DNA from: Dysidea avara
Taxonomy: Eukaryota; Porifera; Demospongiae; Dictyoceratida; Dysideidae
Reading direction: 5' to 3'
Length of the DNA: 64,000 nucleotides
Assembly: GCF_963678975.1 (NCBI RefSeq)
Contig: NC_089273.1
Location: forward strand, 27,347,073 to 27,411,072
The position numbers and the translations under genes are program-made. The notes under the pieces are model-generated. The model searched no databases, had not been told where the DNA came from, and worked only from the letters and a program-made list of their open reading frames with translations. Within the stretch, counting starts at the first letter, position 1; every line of letters starts with the position of its first letter. Below are positions 10,274 through 22,511 of the stretch, piece by piece.

Positions 10274-11492
10274 TTATCAGATTCTATCTGGTTCACATGC
10301 AAAGCGTAATTTATCTGAATTACAAATACTACTGTAAATAGTCGTGCTACATTAAATAGTATGGATTACTCATTTGCTGGGTAGCTAGTTGCTTGACTAG
10401 CAGACGCCCGAAAGTTGCTTGGGAGTGATGACACTGTCTGGTTAGTTATGGCTGTTACAGTAGCTGTTGTGCTTGTGTGGATGTTTTTGGGGAAGGGTGA
10501 GGATTAAATTGTGAGGTGGATTAGTGTGGGCCTACACTCGGGACTGCAAGGATGCCTTGAATGGCTTTGAATTATTGTTGAGGTCTTTCAGAGATGAATA
10601 ACACTAGTGATTACTTTTTATCAGCCCTCACATCCTGTGATAGGCCAGACCACTTTTCCACTTTGTATAACTTTATTGTAATACCCACTGGCATGCTAGG
10701 GATAGAGTTACCCTGCAACTGCAGCCGGCAAGCTGAACTATAGATCAAAAGTACACTTTCACAGATCAATTATTGCATGGTAACCACAGGTAACAATAAA
10801 ACGTCATTCGCTCAAGACTTCAATGCACTCACAGTTTCACACTGTGCCAAAAACTCCCATACTAAAATTGTAAATAGTCTAATTTTCCCCACCAGGGTTG
10901 GGTAAAGTAAAGATTTGTAAAACCTGTGGGTATGACAGGATCTACATAATACACTGATTGTGAGGTGTCTTGATTTTTAGGGTCACTGTATGATACTTTT
11001 AGACCATTAAGACAGTCTGGAGTTGTAGGCCGGGTGTCCCATTTCAAGTGGGGTCAAGTTACACTACAAAATTCTCCCTATTATTTGCCTCAGGAGTCAC
11101 CAACTAAAAATCCAGGATCAATGCCTGTAAATCACCTAGGCAATTATTTGTCTGACTTCGTATGATAAAAAATCCTTACTAGCTGTATAATTGTGAGAAT
11201 CAATTGATGTCAATGCTTGATAGTGAAATGGTGGTTCGGGACCACTCTAGTGAGTAAGGAGAATGTTTTTCTCAAGCATGTTATGTGAACATTTGGTATC
11301 AAAGTTATTGTGCTGGCTGTAGTATTGGACCAGCTATTGGCGTGGCCAGCACAATATCTGATACTCAGTATTCACAGTTATATGTTTGGACCTCTCTCTA
11401 AAGACAAAGAGTATTAGACTCTTTGGTATAGTCAGTTGGTGTCATAGACAAACACTGTACATTGGTGAATCTGCTAAATGTGCCATTAAAGT
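10274..11492. other. No gene seen
   Basis: Unique-looking AT-rich DNA. I see no coding frame with recognisable content and no clear repeat ends. Confidence 0.5.
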
Positions 11493-11500
11493 CTTTAAAT

Positions 11501-12012
11501 CATCGTTGAAACCGGGTCACTACTGCTGACCCGGATGACCCACTGACCCGGATTTGATCCGGATGTGACCCGGATTGACCCGGATTAATTAAAGCCGAGA
11601 CGTGTTTCGGCTAGTCTCGAGCGAGCGAACGAGTCTAGATTTTGAGCGTTCGATTTGTGTTGAGTAAATATTGCAACTTCAGCCTAGCTATAGGTTGAAG
11701 ACCAAAAAAAAAAAAAAGGTCTTCAAATACTGACAATAACCACCCCTCACCATAAATACCCTCAATTTCGTGCTACATACTACACTTACTAACAAATGAG
11801 CGTGGCTGAGCGTATGTTGGTATTGCGATAAGTGGGCGTGGCTCACGAAAGAGCTACGCGATGGCGTTTATAAGTTTCCACGTCGTCAAACGAACAATTT
11901 CGTTTCTCACGTGAACCAATCCAGGTCAGACCGGAATAAATTGTAAACCGGGTCAGACCCGGAGAAAATGTGACCCAGATGGCCCGGATGACCCGACCTG
12001 GTTTCAACGGAG
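11501..12012. mobile_element. hAT-type MITE rich in GACCCGG words
   Basis: An 8-bp target duplication CTTTAAAT flanks it (11493-11500, 12013-12020). Ends are CATCGTTGAAACCGGGTC and, complemented, CTCCGTTGAAACCAGGTC. The first 90 and last 80 bases are packed with inverted copies of GACCCGG. The centre includes a GACC-A(14)-GGTC hairpin-like run (~11700-11722), also seen in other elements here. Confidence 0.8.
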
Positions 12013-12020
12013 CTTTAAAT

Positions 12021-12525
12021 GTTATCTTACCTGTAACTTGCAGTGTGGAAGTCGATCATGACAAAATTCAATTAAGAGTTTCGATTTTTGTCCTTAACAG
12101 TGGTCAAAACTGTTGACCTAGAGTTTGATCAAGGTCCCAAATCAACGTCCTGTGTGCCACCACCTTGTATACTGATGGTCAGGTACCACAATACAAAAAT
12201 GAACCAAAAGGCAATGAATTAAAGCACCAGCAGACAAATATATCAAAGTTACAATACAACATAGCTAGCTTATTTCCTAGATTTGGAAGAAATATATTGA
12301 CTGATACTTTGCTATGCTAATACTTACATACATTTTATTTGATGAGCATTGATCTTTCCCAGGGCAGGTACAGTCACTCAGTAAATCTGTAATACTTGAA
12401 TCTATCCTACCTCCTGGCAGATAATCAGCAAGTCTCAAAAAAATTAATTGTCTATCCCTCTGTTGGCAGTAGGACTAGTCCACATAACTTGATACAATGT
12501 ATTTAATATGTGATGCTTGAGAATA
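12021..12525. other. No gene seen
   Basis: Spacer between two MITEs with nothing recognisable. Confidence 0.5.
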
Positions 12526-12761
12526 TGTGACCCGGTCTGCGAAAAGGGCTCCTATAGCCTTTCCAATTGCATATATATGGTAACCCATAACTTGACTGGT
12601 GAATATGGTACAAGCCTACAATTTGGTCACTTAACAACCCTAACCTGGCAGTAGCTGTGGGTGTAATTACATGGTGATAGCTTTAGTAGATTAGGAGTTA
12701 TGATTAGCCAAACATGGATAATTGTAAAGGCTATAGAGCCCTTTTCGCAGACCGGGTCACA
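12526..12761. mobile_element. TA-flanked MITE, TGTGACC family
   Basis: Ends TGTGACCCGGTCTGCGAAAA and its complement form ~40-bp inverted repeats, flanked by TA on each side. Relatives in the window are at 13984, 28663, 46821 and 47071. Confidence 0.8.
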
Positions 12762-13983
12762 TATTTATTGTACAAAACATTGATGAAGAGGTTCCATAAG
12801 GTTCGATAGATATTTGAGTTTTACTGTGTACCATAAACTTTTGTGATGGAAAAGAGTACCGTTGTATTCAACTGAGCATTTCAAAATAACAACATGCGTT
12901 AGTCAACAACATACTGCTAACAGTCTTGTTTATTAAACAACCACATCCATGGTGGATATATTCCTACAGAGAGGTAGAAAATCAATTTCTATAGAATGTA
13001 CATTGTAACGCTAAGGACCTTATGCAATTACAGTACATCACCAGTTATGTGGGCTCGTCCTACACTGCCTAATTATTGACTGTTTGTGCCTGTCCTGGAA
13101 ATAATTAAATAACGCTACTAGTAATTCTCCCACCAATACTTAGTAATGTTATTTTCATGTAGTACAGTACTGCACTTTGGTGTTATTTGAGGGTGCAATA
13201 GTAATCATTGGAATAAATAAAATTGACCACTTGAAATTGAGGAAACCTGCATAAAAAACTCACTTAGCAGCCACCTATTTAATATGACCTTGTTATAGTG
13301 GCCATTTTTAGAAGGTCCCAAATAGACCTCATTAATAAGACCACCTCATTATATATTGAGGCCAAACTTTTGGTGGCTTATTTATGAGACTACACTGTAT
13401 TTCCTGGTAACACCAAGTCCCAATTAGTATGTTGCTGTTTCCCCTATTTAACAGCACACAAATTCCCAACAGCACCTGAGCATCTATGTTTCACTCTGAA
13501 AGCATGTACCTCTGATGTACATAGAGTTGTAAGCACACTTTTGTACTTGCAAGCTACCTAACAGCTTTGTACTGCTAAACAGTTGAATATGTATCCAAAT
13601 TAAGCCTGTAATTGATTTTTTAATGGTAACACACCTGTAGTGTGTGTGTATATGTGTGTAAAATAGAGCTAATTAAAAGGCTACACATGATAGCTAGCCA
13701 CAGTACTGTTGTAGTTTCCTTTTAACAATAAACAAAAGTAATACTAACTAGGTATAATAAATATACAATAAATATTCTTTTAACAATACTGTATAATAGG
13801 AAATTGATGATAAATGTATGAAATGATTAATGATCTTAAGAGCATTTCCAAGTATATAGTTGAGAATAACAAGTAATTTCCAAGGTGGGTGTGGTACATG
13901 ATCTGTTATTATAGTAACTGTGGTCTGGACATGTGGACCATTAGGATAAACATGGTGGTAAAACTTCATGTACAATGCATATT
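12762..13983. other. No gene seen
   Basis: AT-rich spacer. Around 13260-13400 it has words of the type TTATAGTGGCCA that look like an old dispersed repeat, without definable ends. Confidence 0.45.
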
Positions 13984-14611
13984 TGTGACCGGATCTTGGA
14001 AAACCTACCTTTTGGGCACAAGCTAACTTTTTGGGAAAATTCAAATGAAGATTTCAACAATATTTTTTAAATTAAGTTTTTTGCACATTTGGATAAAGCA
14101 ACTATTAAACCTTCTTGCTGTGAAGTTTCATACCCATAGCTTCTTTTTCCTAGGAGATATGGATGATTATATCAGACCATGTAGTAATTTCACATGCGTG
14201 GGACAACAAGTAACTTACAAATTGGGTGATTTGTTCAGGTACTGGAATGGCTAAAACTTAGTCTTAGACAATGATACATGGCATTTAATTGCAGAAAAGT
14301 ACCAAGAATACTTCATTAAACTATCAGAAATGTCTTTCAAAGTATTTTAGGTGGTAAGAATGGAATTATTAGTAAACAAAGTGATTTGTCACCATTTGTC
14401 ACCCTTAATCACCCACAGAACTCAGTACATTACCATAAAAGTTAGTTTGTAATGTACAGGAAAGAAAATCGGCCATATCTCAGGAATGCTTAAAGATATT
14501 GAGCTGAAATTTTAACACAAGATAGATGAGCACCTAGTACCTCATTTAAGCTATAAAACAGAAAATTTACCCATGCGCCAAAAAGGTAGGTTTTCCAAGA
14601 TCAGGTCACAT
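13984..14611. mobile_element. MITE, TGTGACC family, with a long interior
   Basis: TTGTGACCGGATCTTGGAAA at the left and TTTCCAAGATCAGGTCACAT at the right are inverted ends that extend to AACCTACCTTTT / AAAAAGGTAGGTT. The ~570-bp interior carries short ORFs (for example 14045-14254) with no recognised content. Confidence 0.75.
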
Positions 14612-15217
14612 TTTGCACTTAGCGTGCAGTGTATATTGTAGGAGGTATGTGCATATGTACACTGTACTCTGATGATAATTATGCCCACATGCATTTTATT
14701 GTTACACATAGATGTCTTTTAAAAGTCAAGACAAGTGCCACATTTCACCATCAAGGCTTGGATCAACGAACACTTGTTAAGGTGAGTATAGAGCCATGCA
14801 TTTGTACACTGGCAATGGTGGTATATTATGTATAAGGAGATTCAGACTAACATGTGACACAATAATTGTTGGCTGGACATTCACTGAAGAAATTTGTGAA
14901 CATAAAGTAAATATAATTTGCACTTTATTGAAACTCTCAATAGCAAATACTAAGAGTCTAAGACTGCTTATTACTTTCATGATGTCTACATTAATTTTAC
15001 TGATTTGATACTACTGTGAATAATGCATTCTAAACAATGGCTATTCTTGTGACAAATAAGTTATTATCGATGTTCCGTACATTCATATCGGAATGTGTGC
15101 AGTTATAGATTCTTGAAATGTGACTATACATAGATATATACCCAGTTTGAGGGTACTGTACTTGCTTATGTTTTCATAATGTGTAAACTTTAGTAGCTCA
15201 GGAAATCCTGAGTATGT
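14612..15217. other. No gene seen
   Basis: AT-rich spacer with short, unrecognised ORFs only. Confidence 0.45.
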
Positions 15218-16012
15218 GGTGTAATTAGTGTTGTTCTGGTATTAAGAAATCTGTTAGTATAGTATTGGTATTAGTATTTAACTTTGACTTTCAATGATAG
15301 TAAAGTACTAGTATTACTTTTGGTATGCAAATTTTAAAAGTAAGTATTTACTACCAAAATTTGATTTGGTAAAGCTAGTATAGGTTACCAAAAGTTATAG
15401 TAAGTAGTTAGTACATAAAATAATTATATCTAACCAGTTAGTAACAATTAGTTTGAATCTACCGGTGTAATCTACAGATTTCTTCGAATAAATATTTCTG
15501 TTTAAATTTTTCTGTTTCTCTTTCCACTAGTAGCATCCCCACCAGTTGAAAAAATGTGTTCTATAGGGGCAGTTGAGGCTGGTACTGCTAAAATATCAGG
15601 CCATTAAGGAGCTAATACTGGAAAATGCCTCAGTTTCCCAATCCATTAATCTAATGGATCCATTCTATGCTCTTCAATGGTTATACTGGCATGTGATTAT
15701 TTAATAACTCCCAAATTCCAAACAGTTACAATGAACTCCAACAATTCCAGATACCAAAGCGAACTAAGCAATTAATTTACTCTATACTAATGATAGACCA
15801 AACAACATGAGCAAAGTGATTATTTGAGCCTAAGCACTTTTAAGGCTTGCTTACTTGTGGTGGCTTTGAAAAGAAATCTTCAAAAGTTTATATGCAGTAA
15901 ATAATGTAAGCACTCAGTTGAAATACTGAATAAACGAATCAGTCACTTGTGAAAATTAATACTAACTAAATCTTGATGAAGCAATTATAAGCAAAGAGTA
16001 CGTATTTGTATA

Positions 16013-16171
16013 TGTAATAGGATGGATGGCTGTGGTATTCGGGATTAATAGTGCGAGCATTGTAAACAGGAAAGAGTAAAATAGTGCGAGGCAAAGCCGA
16101 GCACTATTTCCTTCCTGTTTACAATGCGATAACTATTAATCCCGAATACCACAGCCATCTGTCCTATTGCA
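16013..16171. mobile_element. Palindromic MITE nested in the hAT element
   Basis: Left TAATAGGATGGATGGCTGTG and right CACAGCCATCTGTCCTATTG are the ends of ~60-bp inverted arms. The arms meet around TAGTGCGAGGCAAAGCCGAG. Confidence 0.75.
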
Positions 16172-16196
16172 AATTAATCCGACAATCATAGCAACT

Positions 16197-16321
16197 GTTA
16201 CTAGGCAACAGAAATTAAAAATAACCATTGCAAAAGACCAATCACACTTAGCAACCGTTGCCTGGCAACCGTTGCTATGGTCTCAAAATGACTTTTACCT
16301 TAGCAACGGTTACCTAGCAAC
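16197..16321. promoter_or_regulatory. Cluster of three RFX X-box-like motifs
   Basis: GTTACTAGGCAAC (16197-16209), GTTGCCTGGCAAC (16257-16269) and GTTACCTAGCAAC (16309-16321) each fit the imperfect palindrome bound by RFX transcription factors. Additional half-sites (GTTGCTA, TAGCAACGG) lie between. It could equally be a short degenerate repeat internal to the transposon. Confidence 0.4.
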
Positions 16322-16508
16322 CGTTGCTAAGCAAACATATTGTGTCATACCTTTGGGGCATCTATCACTATGGTAACAATAGTTGTCAAGTCGGACATTT
16401 ACTTCTAATATAAACACACCACACTATTTTAGCCAATCTAATTAGTATTATAGATTTTTGTCATGGGACCTTGACAAACAAGTGTAATACTAATTCTATT
16501 GGCTAATC

Positions 16509-16539
16509 GCTTGACGTATTTCAATATAATACGTCAAGC
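16509..16539. repeat. Perfect 12-bp-arm hairpin containing TGACGT
   Basis: GCTTGACGTATT, a 7-base loop, then AATACGTCAAGC. It lies inside the hAT element near its right end. Confidence 0.6.
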
Positions 16540-16752
16540 TGCTATTGAGAGTATTATACAGTAACACATTCAGTTGTTGGATTAAGTATCTAACCATCCC
16601 TTTAGTAAAGTATTGAGTATCTCTTTAGTAAATCATCCAACATGTGGTATAGTAGTGGTATAGTATTAGTAAGTAATACTAACAGAAAAAGCGCTATATT
16701 TTTCCCAAAGTAAGTATTAGTAAAAGTATACTGGAAGAACACTAGGTGTAAT

Positions 16753-17700
16753 CAATATGGCTGTACTTTGATTTTTGAACATAGGTTAGAGCAAGAATCC
16801 ACATCAGAGAGGCTTTTGGTTAGAGTTTTGTGTTCGAATAATCATGTATGCACTATGTATATGTTCAAATAATCATACATGCATTACATATTACAATACC
16901 CACTTACTTATACAATGAACGATTTGCATTATATGTGGCCTCCTCCTTTAATAAGAGTCAAGGAGCTATAGCCTCATATACGTAGAGTGAAATATATTGT
17001 GTTGATACATACATTCTAAAGTAATTTTATGTTTTATAGGAAAGGCTGCTATAAAGAAAATATGTTGGAGTGAATAAGTGAGTCCCATGCATGTATTTCA
17101 ATTCACACTACTATGGTACAGAGGGAACTTTGGCAGAGGTACGATTTGTAAAGGGACATGGGCTTTGCTAACAGTTGCCAAATTTTTATTCTGCCAACTT
17201 TGATATTTTGCTTCATTTGCCAAATTTTCCCTGGTGTGCCATGTCTGGCGTATGCTATATTCAAGACTACATATACAGCAATTACAGTAGCTACCCATTC
17301 TCTAATATTGAATATGGTAGTACTCGTGCTTTGTCTGGACTCCAAGGTTCAATGATACCATGTGTGTACTACTTAGCTCAGCGATCAATGGCACTGGCTT
17401 GATAGCCTAGTGGTCCTTGACCCTGGTGATGCAGAGTGGACTGCTTGGTTAGATCAGCAGTATAAAATTAACCTTGGTTACATGCTAGTAAGCAAGCCAC
17501 AAAGAGCAGCTGTTTTCATTGTGAGCAAAATAAATTGGATGGGGAAAATAAAAATGTTACGGTCATTTGCTGATTTTATCTTAATTTTGAGGAGGGTCAT
17601 GCTTATGTATGTTAAGTGGGTTACATGGTAAAAACTGCAGCAGCAATTTATCTAATCACTTAATTTATGGGTACTATACCATGACATTGCAGATACTGTA
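16753..17700. other. No gene seen
   Basis: Spacer with overlapping short ORFs around 17100-17630 on both strands; none has recognisable content. Confidence 0.45.
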
Positions 17701-17896
17701 TGCAAGGAAATTTCGACGTAAGAAAAAAAATTGACAAATTTAGACTTTAGCAGATTTAATGAATAAAATGTTGATGAAAATTGTAGGCAAAACCTGTACT
17801 TTTAAGGGCGCTTATAAACAATTGACAAATTTAAATTGACGAATTAAACCGATTTGTCAAATTCATCAAATTTTTTGACATCAAAATTTCCTTGCA
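17701..17896. mobile_element. 196-bp TA-flanked MITE
   Basis: Ends TGCAAGGAAATTT and AAATTTCCTTGCA are inverted, with TA on both sides. The interior has repeated TTGACAAATTTA words. Confidence 0.65.
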
Positions 17897-19405
17897 TATG
17901 GTAGGCTTTGCCTTCTCCGCATGCCCTCCAGGTAAATAATACATATTGCTTCTCTGAAGACTTTCCTGCAAGTGCACAGACATGCAGTTATAATATAAAC
18001 TAGTTTTTATATTCAATAGCTCTCCTAGTTTCTTTAATATGATTATGTGCTTGTTTATCTTATGTGCAATTCATGTGCTAGCTGCTTTCCTACTTTAATC
18101 AGTAGTCTTGCATGGCCCGACCACTCTTTTTTCTGTTTCATTGGATAGGGGTTCAAATCCCACGCACATTTTTCTTGACTCTACCTCAATAATTGGGTGG
18201 TGTTAACCAAACAAACGTGATACATTTTCAAATAGTAGCTATTTGCATCCATAAATTACAAACATATATTTACAAACTATCGATGTCTAAAGCTGCCTTG
18301 GAGTCTACCATAGATCAAATCAACCAGTGGCGTAGCCAGGAAAAAAATTTTACCAAGGCAAAGTTTATATACATGACCTAATTGAGAGGGTCTGCTTCTG
18401 ATTCAACTGATTCACAAATACTTCAAGTATGGGTGGTACAGTATTTGCAGGTTGACTATCTGGTTGGATGGAAGAAAGACTCTGAGCGTTTTTCTACATG
18501 CCATAAGTAATGCTCCAGTTTAGTTAATGCTACAGTATAGCTCCCATGCTTCAATTATTAGACTAGTTTAATTGCATTCAACACAACTTACTCCGGAGAT
18601 ATTTTGAGTGATCAGGTCATCCATGGACTGCAACGGAGGTCATAGTCATGCACACTATACTTTTTATTGATCTGATGTGATGTTTAAGTCAGAGATTATC
18701 TCTTTCATGTGATTCTCAACTACATGTGCTAAGTATGTCAAGCTAGGGAGTCTGGGGGCATGCTCCCTCAAGGAAAATTTTGAAAATATATGCTTTGAAA
18801 TGGCATGAGGAGGCTATATTTTTTATTGTAATTGCTAATGCATGATCAAATACGTAGCTCAATGCAATACCATGCAGTTGACTCATTGGAACTTTTGAAA
18901 AGTATAATGCAAAGGCAATTAACATAAATGTGTTAAAATGATTTAGACCAAACAGTGTAATGAGAGCAGTAGCTATAATCTGTACTGAATGCTCTATTAG
19001 AATATATTACGATGACTGCTCTATTAGAGTATCTCAATCTTTTTACAACTGAATTGAACTGAGTAGCTGAAAAGTGGTCCAGCACCGTGTCACCATGGGC
19101 TCCAGCCCTGCTTAGTACTACAGCCATAGATTCTATTATGTGTGGTGCAGTAATGCAATGTTTGAGTAGAAAATCCGAGGTGCCAAAACTCAGGCCTGCT
19201 CAGATTGTTGTTGAGAATTGTTACCGAGGCAGCTGCCTCGGTTGCCTCAATGGTAGCTACACCACTGTCAACTAGTAGTTATTCAGGACCTTGTGACATG
19301 TCAAGATGAGCATGGTGTTCCAGACCTTTTTTCTCAATAAAACCCAATGACAAAGAGAAAAAAGCTGTCTGGCCACACAAGACTATTCAATCAGCCCTGT
19401 ACCTA
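17897..19405. other. Spacer with repeat fragments, no gene seen
   Basis: It holds a piece of the hAT-family word GGGGGCATGCTCCC...AAAATTTT (18752-18785) and two CTCTA-N-TAGAG motif copies (~18985-19045). A 14-bp palindrome GAGGCAGCTGCCTC lies at ~19225-19240. Confidence 0.45.
18100..18170 (+). ncRNA. Possible tRNA-derived SINE remnant
   Basis: A B-box match GGTTCAAATCC (18150 region) is followed by CACGCACATTTTT. No clear A-box or cloverleaf can be drawn, so this is weak. Confidence 0.25.
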
Positions 19406-19702
19406 TACACCTATTAATGTATTGCCTCACCATCCCCCTGAGGATATATGGGGTTATTGGTGGGGATTTGACTCACGTTAAAGTCATAGTTTGGCAAACC
19501 TAACATGTCAAATCCCCACCATAAGCTCCAGTTACAACACAGGGATTTGATGTCATACAGATTGTAGTAGCAAAAACATTTGGGTGCTTAATTGGTTTAA
19601 TAAACAGTTGTATAATGCCTCATGGTGGGTAACAATTATGAGTCAGTATCCCTGTAAAGCCCCACCTATGGGAGTAGGTGGGGCAATATATTGACTGGTG
19701 CA
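19406..19702. mobile_element. Harbinger-type MITE, second copy of the family
   Basis: Left end TACACCTATTAATG and right end (complement) TGCACCAGTCAATATATTGC share the family ends of 7791-8339. Three-base YTA flanks are consistent. Inside are GTGGGGATTTGAC words also present in the first copy. Confidence 0.55.
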
Positions 19703-19758
19703 TTATACATTATACAGAATTTTGCATTACGTCATGTTGTGGTACAATTGTTAGGTAG

Positions 19759-19803
19759 ATTGGAGCAGAATTCGGCTTTATCAACAGTCATGCGTGTACA
19801 CAA
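19759..19803 (+). CDS. Putative small upstream exon of the TPR/STAND gene
   Basis: A 45-base open segment follows a pyrimidine-poor TTAGGTAG acceptor and ends at CACAA|GTAAGT, a strong donor. It reads LEQNSALSTVMRVH. The MRVH ending resembles the 'xRVHRLVQ' element at the end of NB-ARC winged-helix regions just before TPR blocks in STAND proteins. That is why I attach it to the TPR exons downstream. The next exon needed to join it to 21757 was not identified, so this is tentative. If right, the upstream NB-ARC domain lies to the left or outside the window. Confidence 0.35.
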
Positions 19804-20654
19804 GTAAGTCCTGTCTTGTTTTAAGATATCTGGTGACCTTTAATTTTGTTCAACTGGGCACTATTTTTCTTAGATTGCATCACCTTTTTAAATAATTTAT
19901 AACAGTCAAATGTATCTGCCAGTCATCTCCCTTTTACTAATGTTTCTATAGCACATATCTGTGTACATCCTTTTATAAAAATGTGAGTGGCATAATTGCA
20001 TGGCTAGATATGTATCTAGGCAATAGTTGCCAGACATTATCATGAAGGGACTGCAACTTCTGGCTGTATAGATTTTTCATGTGTGTATAAAGCCATTTAG
20101 TAATTAATTTGGTATAGTCACATGGAAAATTTGGCAAGGAATTAATAATATTGACATTTTCTCTTATATCATCAAATTTTAAATCTGCCAAATAGCTGGT
20201 GTATTAAACCCAATTTCAGGAGTGACATTAGCATGCATTTCTGTCAGGGGCAGAATGCAATGTTCTTGGAAGTGCTTAAAGAAAAACAGAGAATATTATG
20301 GGTTGCCAACTAAATTTTGGATTACTGAACAATTTACCGCTAGCAGATTGAATCAGCAAACCTAAGGAAAATTAAGTTTGACACCAGATATGTGGAGAAA
20401 TTCAAGGGCCAGGGGAGACCTGTATCTATTCTGACAAAGATGGAGTTAATATTGCAAGATATGCTACTCAGGATGGTCCCATACTGCAGCCAGTAGTGTA
20501 ATATGTTAGGATTTTTGTGCCAACAGTATTTTCAAGGTGCTTTGCAAATTCTTCTCGTATCTACTGTATTTTTTGTAGTCATGGTAACAGTGTGTTTGTA
20601 GTCATGGTAACGGTTGGATGTAGATATCACTTGAGCTGCCATGACTATGCCCCC

Positions 20655-20935
20655 AGAAAGGCTATGGTGAAAAAAGATGTGAAATCCAAGGTGGCGGCCA
20701 AGAAATGGCTGTGATGGTAGGTTAATGGTAAGAATTTAAATAAGGACAATTCAAGTGAATTTTGTGCCAAGACCAAGCGGCACAAAAATTCACCTGAATT
20801 GTCGTTATTAAAATTTTTACCATTAACCTACCATCACAGCCATTTCTTGGCCGTCACCTTGGATTTCACATCTTTTTTCACCATAGCCTTTCTGAGGGCC
20901 GCACACTTATTTTACACCTTGGCTGTTTTGGATTA
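20655..20935. mobile_element. Palindromic module (family also at 31722 and 46343), left-truncated
   Basis: Inverted arms read CCAAGGTGGCGGCCAAGAAA and TTTCTTGGCCGTCACCTTGG, with GTTAATGGTAA/TTACCATTAACC inside. It ends GGCTGTTTTGGATTAG. It lies in an intron of the TPR gene and, unlike the other two copies, is not followed by a minisatellite. Confidence 0.8.
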
Positions 20936-21211
20936 GATATATTATATGTTACATGGTATACAACTTCTGCACTCCACTTATGGTAAACTTTATGTATGTA
21001 CAGCATGTAGTACCATTCAAAAGCAATGCCGTTTTGCAAGAATGCGAGTCATTCAAAAACTCTTTAATTAAAGGGCATTACACCTGTTTCACTCACGAGT
21101 ATTCATCCTGTTTTGCTTGGGATGAATACTCAATAGCAAAATGGGTGCTACTCCTTTCAATTTGCAAGTTTTTAATCACTTGCACTCTCGTGAGATGACT
21201 TTGCATTTGGG

Positions 21212-21660
21212 TAGTCTCGCGAGGCCAGACCGCTTTTTTCCGTATATTGGGTGGAGAAAAAGGGTCTGGTGCAACTCCAATAGTTGTTTACTTCTGAGCC
21301 GTCCCCACATTCCGGGGACGCTAATTGAATAGCATTGGTCACAAAGGAGGTGCCATGACGTCAGTAAGTTAACTAGAGATCTGTTTATCCTTTAAACGAA
21401 TCTTAATTTGCTCCGATGTCTCTTTTATAGCGTCTTGAAAGTTAATCCTCATCGTGTAACAAGACTCACAACCGGAGCAGGAGTGTAGGAATACTTCATA
21501 GTTTTACTGATGTCATGGCACCTCCTTTGTGACCAATGTTATTCAATTAGCGTCCCTGGAATGTGGGGACGACTCAGAAGTAAACAGCTATTGGAGTTGC
21601 ACCAGACCCTTTTTTCCCCACCCAATATACGGAAAATAGCGATCTGGTCACGCGAGACTA
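21212..21660. mobile_element. 449-bp palindromic MITE, 9-bp duplication
   Basis: GCATTTGGG is duplicated at 21203-21211 and 21661-21669. Ends TAGTCTCGCG and CGCGAGACTA start inverted arms of ~170 bp that include GGTCTGG/CCAGACC and GTCCCCACATTCC. The 9-bp duplication suggests Mutator-type mobility. Confidence 0.8.
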
Positions 21661-21756
21661 GCATTTGGGTGGTACCATAATACAGATCTATAATTAAGTA
21701 GTAACAGACATAATATTATTCAATTATAATCTGATTGCTGTCTAAACCTAATACAG

Positions 21757-22029
21757 AGAAATCCAAGGCAGTTTGCAACTTAGGATCTACCTATACACAT
21801 TTATGCAAATTTGATGATGCTCAAAGTAATCTTCAGCAAGCTTTGAAATTAGCTAAAAAGCATTTTGATATGAGTAGTTGGACCTGTGTTATTAAGAAAA
21901 CAGAAATTCTTGAAAAAATCGGGACACTTGAGAGGAGACGGGGAGATGTGAAAGAATCTTTAAAGCTACTTAGCCAGTGTGTTGATCTGAAAATGAAACA
22001 CTATTCTCGCTACAGTATTCAACATCCTG
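21757..22029 (+). CDS. TPR-protein exon (tetratricopeptide repeats)
   Basis: This exon starts after the acceptor AATACAG and ends at the donor CATCCTG|GTAAGA, leaving a split codon that is completed by the next exon. The product has TPR-like helix pairs: KAVCNLGSTYTHLCKFDDAQ, LQQALKLAKKHF, then ILEKIGTLERRRGDVKESLK, LLSQCVDLKMKHY. These show the small-residue and aromatic spacing of 34-residue tetratricopeptide repeats, which form protein-binding superhelices. It lies on the plus strand just right of a MITE (21212-21660). No in-frame stop interrupts the exon, and codon-level conservation of TPR spacing argues for a real gene. Confidence 0.7.
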
Positions 22030-22225
22030 GTAAGATTTCAGTCTGTGCATTGTTTGTTGAAAACCACTGAACGATTTAATTACACTTTTATTGGTTATAC
22101 CAATAATTCTTACAACACATTGGGCATTTCTCTATGTTGAGGATAGGGAGCAAACTATGCGCTACCTTTAATACATTAATTCATGATCAGCTGTGTTTAT
22201 ACCATGTAAAAATGCCTTCTAATAG

Positions 22226-22353
22226 ATCTTGCTCAAGCATTGTTGTTACTTGGCAAAACGCAACATCAGATGTGCTTACTACCAGATAGTTTGGATTCAC
22301 TTTACACAGCATTTGGAATCAACAAGAAGCATTTTGGAAGCAATTACCCACAA
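22226..22353 (+). CDS. TPR-protein exon
   Basis: The exon runs from the acceptor TTCTAATAG to the donor CCACAA|GTATGT. Joined to the previous exon it restores a codon (CCT-G/AT). It continues the repeat with LAQALLLLGKTQHQMCLLPD and SLDSLYTAFGINKKHFGSNY. It ends in phase 0, matching the first codon of the exon at 25542. Phase agreement at both junctions supports the exon model independently of homology. Confidence 0.7.
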
Positions 22354-22511
22354 GTATGTCAACTATACACCACTATCATGTGTGTCACGATAATTGTAAT
22401 CCTCTTACTATGCACCACTGAGAAAATGATTTTTTTTTTGCATCTTAATTGAGATGCATTCCCAATTTAATATTATGAAGTCAATCCAGAAAATCCCTTG
22501 TGATTACTGTA

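Larger units (their letters stand above)
15226..16744. mobile_element. 1.5-kb hAT-type element (8-bp duplication)
   Basis: GGTGTAAT is duplicated at 15218-15225 and 16745-16752. Ends are TAGTGTTGTTCTGGTAT and, complemented, TAGTGTTCTTCCAGTAT. Subterminal DNA on both sides is packed with TTAGTATTA/TAGTAAGTA-type words. No transposase is visible; the interior holds a palindrome (16013-16171), X-box-like motifs and a hairpin. Confidence 0.8.

Noticed and set aside
17403..17480. tRNA gene suggested by TAGCCTAGTGG (A-box-like)
   Set aside because: No B-box at the right distance and no foldable cloverleaf.
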